Positions 10,783 through 21,973 of a stretch of DNA of 64,000 nt are shown here, in pieces. Position numbers and translations under genes: made by a program. Source of the DNA: Bryopsis sp. KO-2023 (lineage: Eukaryota > Chlorophyta > Ulvophyceae > Bryopsidales > Bryopsidaceae). The notes beneath the pieces were generated by a model that did no database searches, was not told the origin of the DNA, and saw nothing but the letters and a program-made list of their open reading frames with translations. Positions within the stretch are counted from its first letter, which is position 1. Each line of letters starts with the position of its first letter. The stretch is from assembly GCA_030272585.1 (NCBI GenBank), contig BSYQ01000001.1:9687001-9751000 (forward strand), written 5' to 3'.

Positions 10783-11420
10783 GTGGGCCGGCCACCGACG
10801 ACTTTCTTCGGCGACACCTGAAGGGGTGGCGGAGGTGGTTCGGTCCCACAAAGGGGAATAAAGGGAAAAGGGGAAGAGGGCGGCGTGGCAAGCGTGCGGG
10901 TAAACGAGAACAATGGCGTCGAGCAGGCAGGAGGATCAAGGAGCAGGAAACGAGAATGCAACGCCAAACGGAAGAAGTAGAAAGGGCCAGGAGTCTGTGG
11001 CCGGACTCATGGGCCATGCAATGCTTAAACCATAGCAGAACAGTGGAGGCAGAAATCCTTATGAGGGAGGGAATGGGAGAAGAAAAAGAAAAAAAGGGAA
11101 AAGAAAATTCAAGGGAAAGGAAAGCCAAAGAAACAGAAAAAGAAGAGGAAAGAAAAGAAAAAGGAGAAAGAAAAGAAAGGTTTGGGTTGAGGGAAATGGG
11201 ACAGGCAGCAGTTTTGCTGCAGGAAAATCAGATTTGGGCAGGGGTGGTTCCCCTTGGGACTTCTGATGTAGAAAATAAAACGTTTGCCACAGAAAAGGAA
11301 AGGGAAGAGAAAAAGGTGTCACTTAGAGAAAAACTGGAAGAACTGAAAATTAGTCCCCATCTTACCCCCCACCAAAGAAAAGAGCTGCTGGAGCTTCTGC
11401 AGCAGTACCCCGATGCCTGT
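10783..11420 (+). pseudogene. Start of the gypsy pol frame, interrupted by insertion
   Basis: The pol frame is -1 relative to gag-protease and has no stop from before the gag stop (10780-10782) to 11420; its first ATG is at 10956. The encoded stretch is very rich in Lys, Glu and Arg, then ends with a Leu-rich helix typical of the segment before reverse transcriptase. At 11420 the frame is broken by the 9-kb non-coding element and resumes in frame after the duplicated CCTGT at 20436-20440. Without the insertion the two parts would be continuous. Confidence 0.8.
11416..11420. other. Target-site duplication CCTGT, left copy
   Basis: CCTGT precedes the LTR here and recurs directly after the other LTR at 20436-20440. 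Five bp is the usual target duplication for gypsy-type integrases. Confidence 0.93.
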
Positions 11421-11650
11421 TGATAGGGGCCCTTCCCCCAGAGGGGGAAGGGTAGATAGGGGCCCTCCTCCAAGTGGAGGAGGGTAGAACGTGGGAACAC
11501 AACACAATAGCAAACCCAGCCCCAAAGGTTACACAATGTCAAAAATACAACCCTTTAAGTACCGTCCACAACACACTAACCCCTTACTCTACAGTGACAC
11601 ACCCACTCACCGATGGGACATCTAGACACTAACCTCGTCACCTCGTATCA
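11421..11650 (-). repeat. 3' LTR of copy B
   Basis: The 230-bp repeat reads TGATAGGGGC...CGTATCA on the plus strand and I see no difference from 20206-20435. The plus-strand start holds two inverted repeats, CCCTTCCCCC/GGGGGAAGGG and CCCTCCTCCA/TGGAGGAGGG. In the element's sense these sit at the very end of the LTR (U5). Confidence 0.95.
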
Positions 11651-14600
11651 ACTACTCCCCCCCCCCCCCCGAGTGGTGTCCTCAGCACTCAAGAAAGTTA
11701 AGCGCGAAAGAAAAACCCGAAAGAAATAAAGAATAAGTAGTTTGATTGGCCGCTAAAAAGAGAAACAGGGCCATCCACTGAACAAAACACGAAGAAAAAT
11801 AGAAAAATAGAAAACAAACCTCACAATCATGCAAACAAGATGATTTTCAAACGGCATAACAGATCCCATACTCTGTGAAATCCAAAAACCTTGTGTCTCT
11901 TGCTTGGACGGATGCCCGCTTCTTCGTCTGCTTGCTTCATCAGGGCATTTAGTAATAGCCCGCTCAAGCCTCTCCTAACTCGTGGTTCTATGATGCGGAT
12001 GTGGATTCCGCCCACGAGTACCGCCAAGGAGAAGGTTAAACATGGCATAAGCATTGCTTGCAATGTCTTCTTGCTCGTGATTCAGCACACGAACATGAAG
12101 AAATGCCCGCTATGCTTTATCCGTTCAAGACTCCAAGTCCGCGCAAGCTTAGATTATAACTTCCGCTCGCTACCTCGCTTCGCAGTTTCACTTAGTCGGA
12201 AACCATAAGCTTCGCTCTTGTCAGACACTCTCCTGTAGTCCGCTGCTGTTGATATCCGCTGCGGCTTTTCATCCATTGCAGTTTTGGTCAATTCCAATGC
12301 CGCTGCAATTCCTTGGTCAGATTTCCACTTCCGTTTTCTTCATTTACAACTGATATTTTTCCTTCCTTCCACGGTACATCTTCGTTCTTCGCTCGGTAAA
12401 ACGCTTGGTCGGATATCACTTAGGCACAACACTCCATTCGTTACGTTTATCCGCTAGTATAGAAGCGGTCATCAGTGTAGAGATTTGTCCGAGGCCAAAT
12501 CCTATGCGGATACCCCCAGGATCTCACTAAGCTGGTTGACTGCTAGAGTCCCCACTTAGCAGCGAGAGCCAGTACACCGATGAGAAGTCCGGCTGATCTC
12601 TCAGCTTCTTCTCTCTTCAACGTCCCTACGAATCTCCCATGAGTTTGTCCGCCGCAACACCTCAGAACAATAGCCGCTCGAGCATATCCATAACATGTAT
12701 GGCCACTGCTATAGAGATTTGTCTGAGGCCTACATTTCCCCCAGGATCTCATCGAATCACAATCCGCTGGTTGGCTACTAGAGTCCCTACGTAGCAGCGA
12801 GAGCCAGTATATGCAGCAGAGCGTCCGGCCATTCCCTGACCTCTTCGTCCTTTCTGCTCCAGTGCTATTGTCTTCAGTGGTCCGCTCCAATGTTTTTCCG
12901 AGTTTGGGTCTTCAAATAATGTCCGCTCCTTCTTCGGCGGTTTGAATTAATCCGCCCTGGTGGTCCAATTTAATCCACCCTGGCGATTCTTTGTTGTCTT
13001 CGGCCAATCCTCTGATGCTTTGGTAAACCCCCATAAGTCTCCAATACATCCTCAGCTTCAGAACATCCATAATCCGCTCGTGACTGAGTCAATCGTTGCA
13101 TAGCTACCCTCACGCCTCCAAGTCGGTTGTTGATCAGAACTTCCGCTTAGTGTTGTCCGGTAGGTCGCTCCAACGTTCGCTTTGACGCCCTTTCATTCGT
13201 TCGTAATTGTACGTGCGACCGTGATCCTCAAATTCCGCCGTGGCTGATATTTTCCGCCTTGACTGATTTTTTCCCGCTTTGGCTCTTTGAGATCATCAAT
13301 TCCGCCTTCATATTCCGCTCACTGGAATTGTGTCGCTTCTTCAGGCACAATATCCGCTTCCACAGGCACAATTCCGCTTCTGCAGCACAATTTCCGCTTC
13401 TGCAGGCACGATATCCGCCTTAAGTACTGGATTTTGTCCGCCCAAATGCTTCTTGTCTTCGTATTCGCTAGCAATGTGATTCCGCCAAGATTAACCCGCC
13501 AGTCATATCCCAACAGGCTTAATCCGCTGGTCACAATCCGCCAGTTGAATACCCTTCAAGTTCTCTTCAGAACTTCGCTTCTTCCGCCGTAGTCGAAGTT
13601 GCTTTTTTCCTGACAAGTGCATTATTCGCTTCAGTTGCTGTTTCCGCCAACTGATGTACAATTAATCCGCCCGAACGAATTCAGTCACTCAGCTGTATGT
13701 GTCTTCCGTCTGCACGGGTCATAGTTCAGGATTTATTTCGGTTTCTTTCTTTGCTCGGCTTCTGTGATAATCCGCCCTTCGGTCAGTTCCACGTCCGCTC
13801 GAGGTTCCTTCGTTGGAGAAGAGTAATTTTTGAATGTCCGCACATTCCTTCTTTTGTTTTCCATTGCATGAGCCGCCACCTCCGTCGTCTTTGGATCCTT
13901 CTCACGGCATCGCTTTGTATGTAAACTTCCCAAAGTTTCACGGTTGCGTCTATAGGTAGTAAATCACCAACTGAGTATTTCCGCTTACTCCATCCCTATA
14001 GAATCGCAATGTGTGCTCATTTTTCGAGCCCGCTATCTCTTCGATACTGTCTAGATCCAAACACGAGTCGATTCTTTTCACCGCAGATAGTCCGCTCTCA
14101 TCAATGCTCGGTTAGTCCCCAAGTTCCGCCACTTCAAAACTTGTTGACTTCCACACGAAATATACTCCATATACCTTCCGCCACAGAGATTACCTTTTAA
14201 CCCCCGCCTTCCAAAGAACCTTGGAAATAGTCCGCCAGCAACAAGACGATCTTGTCCGCACTATCCATTCAGATACCACTAAATAGAAAGTTCCGCAAGA
14301 AAGAGTTAAAGGAATGTCAGTCCGTCGACTTCCGCTCCTCAGACAAATAACGCGGGTACCACTTGGCAGTGTTCACCTTCCCCGATGGTTTTTGTCTCTC
14401 TTTTACCTTGCACGTCCAAAGTTAAATCGCCTTTGGATAATCCCCTTGGTCCTCCTTCTGCGCGCTTGTGGCTTGGCAAATCCGCTCTTGATCCTATTTT
14501 TAGCGGGGTTTAGTTTGCTGGAAGTCAATGCACGCCTTCCCGAGAAGAAAGTATCCGGGTAACCCCCGTCGGGTTACTCCTTGTTCGAACAGCAGTTCCG

Positions 14601-17600
14601 CCTGAGGGGAACTGTGCATACCTGTTCGCCCCTTGACAAGCGAATTCCTAACGCACTTTGTCTCCATCAGAGGACAAGCGCATATCAATTTTGTCCCCGG
14701 CTTGGGTCGCAATTGATTGTTGGAATTCCTCCTCCTTATCCATCACGCTTGACTTGTCTCCGGAGGAAGACCTTCGTCTTCTCTTTAGTACCCTGAACGA
14801 TAATCTCCAGCTCAACCGACTAGCGGGCCAGTGTTCGTACCACGGCTGTCCAGAACACTGGTTGAGGAGCTTGCCCCCGTTTTCCTGCTGCAAGACATCC
14901 CCGTCAGAGTTCCCGCTTTGTCGCCCAAACAGTCCCCTCTCAACTGTTGGTATTTCGCCCGAAGTCTTGAGCTCTTCATATCCTCTTCTGTCCGCTGGTT
15001 TCTGCACAATATGTGGCACTTCCGCCCGTGGTCTTGTATTGAACAAAAGCCTTGTAATCCGCCTTCCAAATCAGCATAGTCGTCCCTTCTTGTAGTTCCA
15101 CGCAAGTTCACCTTCAAAATCCGGCTCTAGCGGTCGTATTTAACCCGCTCTGGCTGTCTGATTTCATCTGCCTTTGGAATTCGTTTTGAAGTCCGCCCTT
15201 GAGCTTTTCATAGTCCGCCTGATGAAGCTTTACTCCGCCCGAAGGCTAAACTTTTAGTCCGCCCTCTAGGTGTTTAATCCGCCTAAGGGCTTAGTCCTCT
15301 TTAGTCCGTCCTCCAGGTGTTTAATCCGCCTAAGGGCTTAGTCCTCTTTAGTCCGCCCTCCAGGTCCGCTTCTCAGGTCCGTCTTCCTCAAGGTTGCGGT
15401 CTTGGACTTCCTACTTCAAATTATCGTGTTCCTCCTTGTCCAAGTTGAACTTTGCTGATGTAAGGAATCCTTCGGAAGTTTAATGTCGCGTAAAGGCACA
15501 CACCTTAACACAGGCGTTCAAAACAACCAGGAATAGACCGTTCTCCCTATGGACAAGGGTGCCGACGGATTACCCGGTTCTGCACATTTCACTGAATGGG
15601 CTGTCAATGCACAATACTCGAATTAAATTCTTCCTCCACACATATTTGCAGTCCGCTGACAGAGCTTGAAGCATCTTCTTTTTGTCGAACTTATTAACAT
15701 CTTCAACAATCCGCCACACTCAGATGACTCTAAGGAGTTCTGGTGTGCGTTCCAACGCTTCGTTCTTAGCTCCAAGGTACTTGGTTTCCCTCTTAGTCCG
15801 CCTTTTGAAGAGGTTCACCACTTCTCTCTCGACTGGTATATTTCTCCACTTCAACAAATCTGCCCGCTCACTCGCCTTTAAGTGTAGCATCCAAGGAAAC
15901 TCTGTTTTCCGCCCTGACCACCTGTCAGTGGATGCTCCGCGGTCGCTAGTTTGGACCTCTAGCGCGATTTGTTTGTTTGTCAACCTTCAACCAGATTGCT
16001 TCGCCTGGTTCAAGCTCTCCTAGCTTGGGTCTCTCAGTATACACCATAACAGTCTTGCCAGACTGGTTGAAACTACCGCACCTCAATAGTCTCCCAAGCC
16101 TTTTTGTCCACGTGGTGCTCATTGCTTGGTATGGCGTTTTAGGCTGCTCTGGTTGCTCCACAAAGTTAGGCCTCGGCGTGGATTGCGCCATCCCTGGTCT
16201 TTGGGATTTGTCCGGCCTTCTGGCATTCATCCATCGTGCACACCTGGATTTCCGCCTCTTTGTTGATTATGCTCCACGCATAACCGCCGCTTCCACGCTC
16301 AATCTTTATTTGCCTCCTCTCCAGCCAATCCGCCTTCCGCTATGCTTTTCGCCATTCCAGGAAGTCCCCATCCCCTGTTTCCGCTTGACAAGTAGCCAGC
16401 CAAATCTCTTTTAAAAGATCCGCTCAGGAAATCCGCCCCAACTCTCTTTGAGATGGGCGTTATCAGACCCACTTCCCTGTGGTTGTCCGATTGATTCGCT
16501 GCTTCCTTTGTCCGCGTTTTGGGTTTTTCTGGTAATGGTCTCTTATTTCTCAAGCATTTCTTATCTGCCCAGGAAACTATATATCACACAAAGTGTAGTG
16601 GCACTTAAATTCCGCCACTTGCCCTCCATTGATCAGGCAATATCCGCCTGTCTTGTAGTCTAATTCATCCTTCCAGGCTTGTTACCAAGACGTAGTATTT
16701 CCGCTCTTGGTGACCACTATTTGTTGGAATCCGCTCTTGAGCAATGCTCGGTCAATATTTGTCCGCTAAGGCTTCAAATAAGAGCTGTATTCCGCTTCTT
16801 TGATCGTGGTTCTTCCATCCTCTCAATGGTGGACAACTTCTTCAATTTGCGGAATCAAAGCACTCCTTTTTCCGGCCACAAAGCTTCAGAACTCCCATTT
16901 CCTCGCGTCTAGGTTTCTGGGATAGTTTGGAACCTTATAGTCCGCCTTGGAGTCCGCTTTGGAGTCCATTCTCCCCATCATCATTGCTGGATCCATCCAT
17001 TCCATGCCTGCTTCAGTATTGTCCGGTTTAGGTCGAATCTGCTGGCGCCATAGGCTGCTCAAGCTAGTAATCCGCCTATACACTTTAGTGTTCCGCCATC
17101 TGAAGCAATATCCGCTCATGTCGTGGATATCTGTCGTTAGCTTCTTTCCAATTCCAATTCCAGTCAATATTTCGCTTGCTGGTCCTTCAAGCTTTGGATT
17201 AAGCTCCTAGAAATCTCTATTTAGTGGCGCCCTTCTTAGGTCGGCCTACTTGTTCAAAATTTCCGCTTTAATCCCCAACTGACAGTAGTATTCCGCCTCC
17301 AGCAACTCTTGAAGTCGTAATGATGATGCAATTCCGCTCTTGTGAAGTACTTCATCCAAATGTGTCTTCTGCGGTAGGACTCATCTCCCTGGCACTAAAT
17401 AATCCGCTTCTCTGACAAGTTTCCTCCACTCCGACATGCTCTTATGCATCTTTTTCCGCATGCTTTGTCATTTGCAGGACCTTCCATAATTTTGTCAGTA
17501 GCACTCCTTATCCGCTTGGTAGCTTTTTCCGCTCTTCAGGTTCGGTTAACTCAATGCCTTACACTGGCTAATACGAGTATAATCCGCCCTTACTTCCAAT

Positions 17601-20205
17601 CCACTTGATAATCCGCTTGTGCTCTTGCTTCTGACAACAATCCGCTGACTCTTTGCTCGCGCTCCATGCTGTTCAAAGCTCGAACTGTTACAAAACACGC
17701 TTGTCGGTGATCATATTTGAATGCTCCATATGATATATCTAATAGCCAATATAGGGAACACATTTACTCCGCTCTTTGGATGCCTGTATTGTCTGTCACT
17801 TATTCCGCTTGCACCTTTGCTGCATTGGAATTTCCGCTCAAGACACACACCCTCATCGCCTTTGCATTCTGCCTCAGCAGTCCGCTCTAAAAGTCCGCCT
17901 TTGCCTTAGCTTTTAGTCCGCTTAGTGCAATAGTTTGACGGCTGTAATTTGGTCGATGAATACTCCTTAGACTTTTGGGTGTTGTTCTTGGCGCTAGACT
18001 TCCATTTGTGGCTAGTATTGTGAGCCATATCCGCTCAATGGTTTGTGGTAATGTCCGCCCTGACCAGACGTATGATTCCGCTTAGTCCTTCAGCCAATAG
18101 TCCTTGGACCTGACCATCCAGGTTGGCTCTTTTATTTCCGCTCTGGTTCTTGACGGTCTAATTTAATCCGCCTGACGGTATAATTTAGTCCGCCTTGACG
18201 ACCTCATTTAGTCCGCCTCTGCTATTCCGCTGGTGAAAAGAGAATGAATTTTTCCGCTCGTGATCCTCGGTTGGTTCCATGGAAACTCGGTTAGTTCCAA
18301 AGAATACCACCATACACTTCCACGGCAATAACCTCTAATTCTTCTTCTTCACTCAGCCCGGAATATCACAGTCCACTACCACATCCATTAGACCTCAAAG
18401 TTTACCCACAAGATATCCGCTCAGAGCTTCACTTGCCCGTTCATAACATTAAGTCACAAACATCCAATGTGGCACTGCTATTGCGTGCTCCTTAATCAGA
18501 TTCAAGCTCTCGAGAATGCTCGATAGCTCGCGGCAAGCTACATTTAATCCGCTCGTCTTATATCAGCTTGTGTGAGGTCTTGGCCTATTGAAAGTCCATT
18601 CCAAACGAACTATACTCTCCACCAGCTCCTTCTGCAACAAATCATTCTGCATACTTAATAGCTTAGCAGATGATTCCTTCTCTTCCGCCCTGCGTACTTA
18701 GCAGCTTTGCAGGCGGTTTAATCCCCCACTTGGGCGCGTTGAACTCCACTATCGCTTGAACTCGATTTGTAGGTAACTGGCAGGCCGCTCTTCCGCTCTC
18801 TATTAGCCTGGCGACTTCTTTTCTCTCTTTGTCTTCTTGTCGCTAGTTGTGCTTACATTCTTCCGCTATGGTCCAACTCTTGGCAGTATAAAGTCTTTGT
18901 CTTGTTATCTTCGCACTGAAAATCCGCTCTTTTGCGGTTGCTAGTCCGCTGGGTGATCAGCCCAGGCGGTTTGTGTGTTGATACAGACTCGTTTCTGCTC
19001 CTGCCATGTAACACAACCTCCAGCTCCTGTTTCATAACCGCCTCCAACTCTTGATGTATTAAAATCCGCCTCCAACGCGATCGTGAAACTACCGTAGTTC
19101 TAGCCTCGATACTTCGCCGATATTCCGTGTTGTGTGTCCGCTGGTGCTCCTCCAAGCTTAACCGCTTTAGCTCACAACAACACCGCCTATCCTTCCTCCG
19201 CGTTGGAATATCATAGTCCGCCCAGCAGAGTGTAAGGGCAGCAGTTCGCTGGGCCATTTTGCCCGCCTTCTGCCTCTGTCCGCCCTCACTCTCCGCCGTT
19301 TCCGTTTAACCGCTTTGGCGGACTTCGTTTTTCCGGCTCTGGCGAACTACCTCGGAGTTCTGTCCGCTCCCTTTTTCCGCCACCTATTTTGTCCGCTGCG
19401 CCATTTTGTCCGCTGTCAGACTCGGGCCTTTTCCATTCGCTGTCTGACTTTGGCTCGTCCGCTGCACTTCCGGCTCGCCATTTCCGCTCTGCGGATTCCG
19501 ATGTAACACTTCCGCTCCGCGGATTCCGCTGTGATACTTCCGCTCTGCCAAATTCCGCTGTAACACAGTGTGACATGACTGTATGTCCGACAACGGAATT
19601 TCTGGCAGCTGTCACAGGCGCAGTCGTCGACTTCTTGCGCAGCAACTATCCGCCACCACGCATTCGCCGTCCGTGTGTCGAACTTCCCTCACGAACGTTG
19701 ACTCGAACTTGGTTCGTCCATAGGTGGTTCGTTTGTAGGAGATCTTTGCAGATCTGCTGTAGATCTTCTTCCAGAAATTTACAGGTTCTGTCGAAACTTT
19801 GTCTTAGGGAAACTTAAGCTCTCAGCTTTTCTTTCCACTGCTTTTCGAGCTCTTTCGACCTGTTTCGAACTCTTTTCGACCACTGTGCTGTCCTTTAGGT
19901 TAACAGTCACAAGGTCACCTGCAGATTTCTGTAGATCTGACCCTTAGATCTCTTCCTGCGACGGGTTCCTTTTCGTTTCCTTCTCCTCGCCTCTACCCCG
20001 ACCTTTCCAGTGCTTACGAACTCGTCGCTCGCACTCGCGCTCCTTCGATCCCACCTAGCACCACCCCCTTTGGTGCCATCACTCCTTGCCCATCCCCTCT
20101 TGATAGGCACTTAACCTAGCCACTGACTTTTTCGTCGTCAGGTGGCTCCTCCTACAGGGTCGTCCGTCCTCGTCGTCTAGGGACGCCCAAGCTCCGAAAC
20201 CAAAA
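11651..20205 (-). other. Interior of copy B: motif-saturated, no genes seen
   Basis: No domain-bearing ORF, tRNA or rRNA was found in this 8.5 kb. Its main content is a dispersed pentamer, TCCGC on the plus strand (GCGGA in element sense), usually one or two per 60 bases and almost always on one strand. A short local duplication of a Gly/Pro-like unit around 15250-15370 (aatccgcctaagggcttagtcc) is also visible. The 5' end in element sense (about 19900-20190) can encode a basic peptide of about 60 residues, which I do not consider supported. Confidence 0.8.
20191..20202 (-). other. tRNA primer-binding site of copy B
   Basis: On the minus strand this reads TGGTTTCGGAGC, three bases after the LTR end. 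It is identical to the sites of two other elements in the window and fixes the orientation of the non-coding element. Confidence 0.85.
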
Positions 20206-20435
20206 TGATAGGGGCCCTTCCCCCAGAGGGGGAAGGGTAGATAGGGGCCCTCCTCCAAGTGGAGGAGGGTAGAACGTGGGAACACAACACAATAGCAAAC
20301 CCAGCCCCAAAGGTTACACAATGTCAAAAATACAACCCTTTAAGTACCGTCCACAACACACTAACCCCTTACTCTACAGTGACACACCCACTCACCGATG
20401 GGACATCTAGACACTAACCTCGTCACCTCGTATCA
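20206..20435 (-). repeat. 5' LTR of copy B
   Basis: It appears identical over 230 bp to 11421-11650, with TGATA/TATCA termini, and is followed by the target copy CCTGT (20436-20440). Confidence 0.95.
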
Positions 20436-20440
20436 CCTGT

Positions 20441-21814
20441 GCTTGGTCCTCGGATCAAGTCGGGCAAACCAACATTTTATACCACGAGATCCCCACCGGA
20501 GATCATCCCCCCCTCAGGCAGAATCCCTACCGGTTCAGTTTTGCGGAGAACCAGGTAGTCAAATCGGAGGTGGCGAGGATGCTCCTGGATGGAGTGGTGC
20601 GGAAGTCAAAGTCCCCGTGGGCCTCACCGATCGTCTTGGTTCCAAAGCCAGATGGGTCGGTGCGGTTCTGTGTTGATTACCGCAAGCTCAACAAGGTGAC
20701 CACCCGAGATAGCTTTCCTCTCCCGAGGATAGAGGATGCGATCAACCAATTTTCGGAGGCCAAATTCTTTACCGCGCTGGATTTGAGATCAGGATATTGG
20801 CAGGTCAGGATGAGCACTGCCTCCGCGGAGAAAACGGCCTTCATCACTCAGGAGGGGCTATATGAGTTTGTGGTGATGCCCTTCGGGCTCAGTAACGCCC
20901 CAGCGACATTCCAAAGGATGATGAACGAGGTACTGGGACCTATGCTGTGGAAGGGGGTGATCGTGTATTTGGATGATATCATCATCTATGCGGAGACTTG
21001 GGAAAAGCATCAGGAGATCTTGGCAGAGGTGCTGCAGCGGCTGAAGGAGGCCAACCTGAGGATCAGCCCGAGGAAATCGGACTTCGGGTTTGAGGAGCTA
21101 CTCTACTTGGGCCACATCGTGGGAAAAGGGGAAATCAAGATGAATCCGAAGAAGGTAGCCACAGTGGAGCTGCAGGAGCCACCGGTGGATGTGTCTACTC
21201 TGAGGTCCTTCCTTGGCCTTACTTCTTACTACAGGAGATTTGTGCGCGACTATGCAAGGATCGCTGCACCTCTGACGGAGTTGTTGAAGAAGGATGTGCC
21301 ATTTGCATGGAGGGAACGACAACAACAAGCATTTGAGAGGCTGAAGAAAAGCATAACCGATCAACCAGTCCTGGCTCCACCACAGCCACACTTACCATAC
21401 ACTCTACAGACAGACTGGAGTAGCCAGGCTGTGGGGGCAGTACTCTGCCAGAAGGATGAGCAAGGGAGAGAGCATGTGGTAGCTTATGCCAGCAAAAGAC
21501 TCAACCCAGCGGAGAAGAACTACTCGGTAGTGGAGGGGGAGTGCCTGGCAGTGGTATGGGCTTGCACCCTATTCAGGCCATACATCTATGGCACAGAATT
21601 TGTGCTGCAGACAGACCAGCGGGCATTACAGTGGTTGATGACAGGCACTAAACTGACGGGAAAACTGATGAGGTGGGCACTCCGCCTACAGGAGTTTGAT
21701 TTCAGGATTGAGTTCCGCGCTGGAAAAAGCAATGCGAATGCGGATGCACTGACCAGGCTTCCAGTTCCACTGGATCATCCGATAGTCAGTGGATCCACAG
21801 CACTTCGTCCATAA
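20441..21814 (+). CDS. Reverse transcriptase-RNase H of the gypsy element (pol, part 2)
   Basis: This is the continuation of pol after the insertion; the frame is open from the target duplication, with the first internal ATG at 20570. RT shows the fingers motif VDYRKLN, the LDLRSGYWQVR catalytic block, MPFGLSNAPATFQ and the active site YLDD (20966-20977). RNase H follows with its four acidic positions in TDWSSQAVGAVL, VEGECLAVVW, LQTDQRALQWL and NANADALTR. Together they copy the RNA genome to DNA and degrade the RNA strand in the particle. The frame ends at TAA 21812-21814. Two more in-frame stops (21890, 21953) separate it from integrase, so integrase is not continuous with RT as usual. Domains look intact, but the element cannot make full-length pol because of the insertion upstream. 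Confidence 0.92.
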   Translation, partial: AWSSDQVGQTNILYHEIPTGDHPPLRQNPYRFSFAENQVVKSEVARMLLDGVVRKSKSPWASPIVLVPKPDGSVRFCVDYRKLNKVTTRDSFPLPRIEDAINQFSEAKFFTALDLRSGYWQVRMSTASAEKTAFITQEGLYEFVVMPFGLSNAPATFQRMMNEVLGPMLWKGVIVYLDDIIIYAETWEKHQEILAEVLQRLKEANLRISPRKSDFGFEELLYLGHIVGKGEIKMNPKKVATVELQEPPVDVSTLRSFLGLTSYYRRFVRDYARIAAPLTELLKKDVPFAWRERQQQAFERLKKSITDQPVLAPPQPHLPYTLQTDWSSQAVGAVLCQKDEQGREHVVAYASKRLNPAEKNYSVVEGECLAVVWACTLFRPYIYGTEFVLQTDQRALQWLMTGTKLTGKLMRWALRLQEFDFRIEFRAGKSNANADALTRLPVPLDHPIVSGSTALRP

Positions 21815-21973
21815 GGATCTTCCGGGGATCTCAAGATCATGGCTGGAAAAAGAGGAACCATTGTTGGTCCAATGGGGGTACTTCTAGACTGAAGGCAAGG
21901 CCACACGAACCCCGAAAAAGTAGCGTGGAACACCGTTACCATTCGGACTTCGTGATTTGCCACAGTTGCTGCC

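Larger units (their letters stand above)
11421..20435 (-). mobile_element. Complete non-coding LTR retrotransposon, copy B (large retrotransposon derivative)
   Basis: The 9015-bp element is bounded by two identical 230-bp LTRs in direct orientation and a perfect 5-bp target duplication CCTGT (11416-11420 and 20436-20440). The primer-binding site on the minus strand (20191-20202) and the poly-purine run beside 11650 show that it reads right to left. The 8.55-kb interior has no ORF with a recognisable domain; the longest frames are about 145 codons and lack retroelement motifs. It therefore resembles a large retrotransposon derivative that depends on proteins from another element. The interior is filled with GCGGA motifs (TCCGC on the plus strand). 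Identical LTRs imply recent insertion. Confidence 0.93.

Noticed and set aside
19907-20110. Basic 67-codon frame near the 5' end of the non-coding element
   Set aside because: Non-ATG start, no domain, and no conservation test possible here; treated as chance in a coding-free element.
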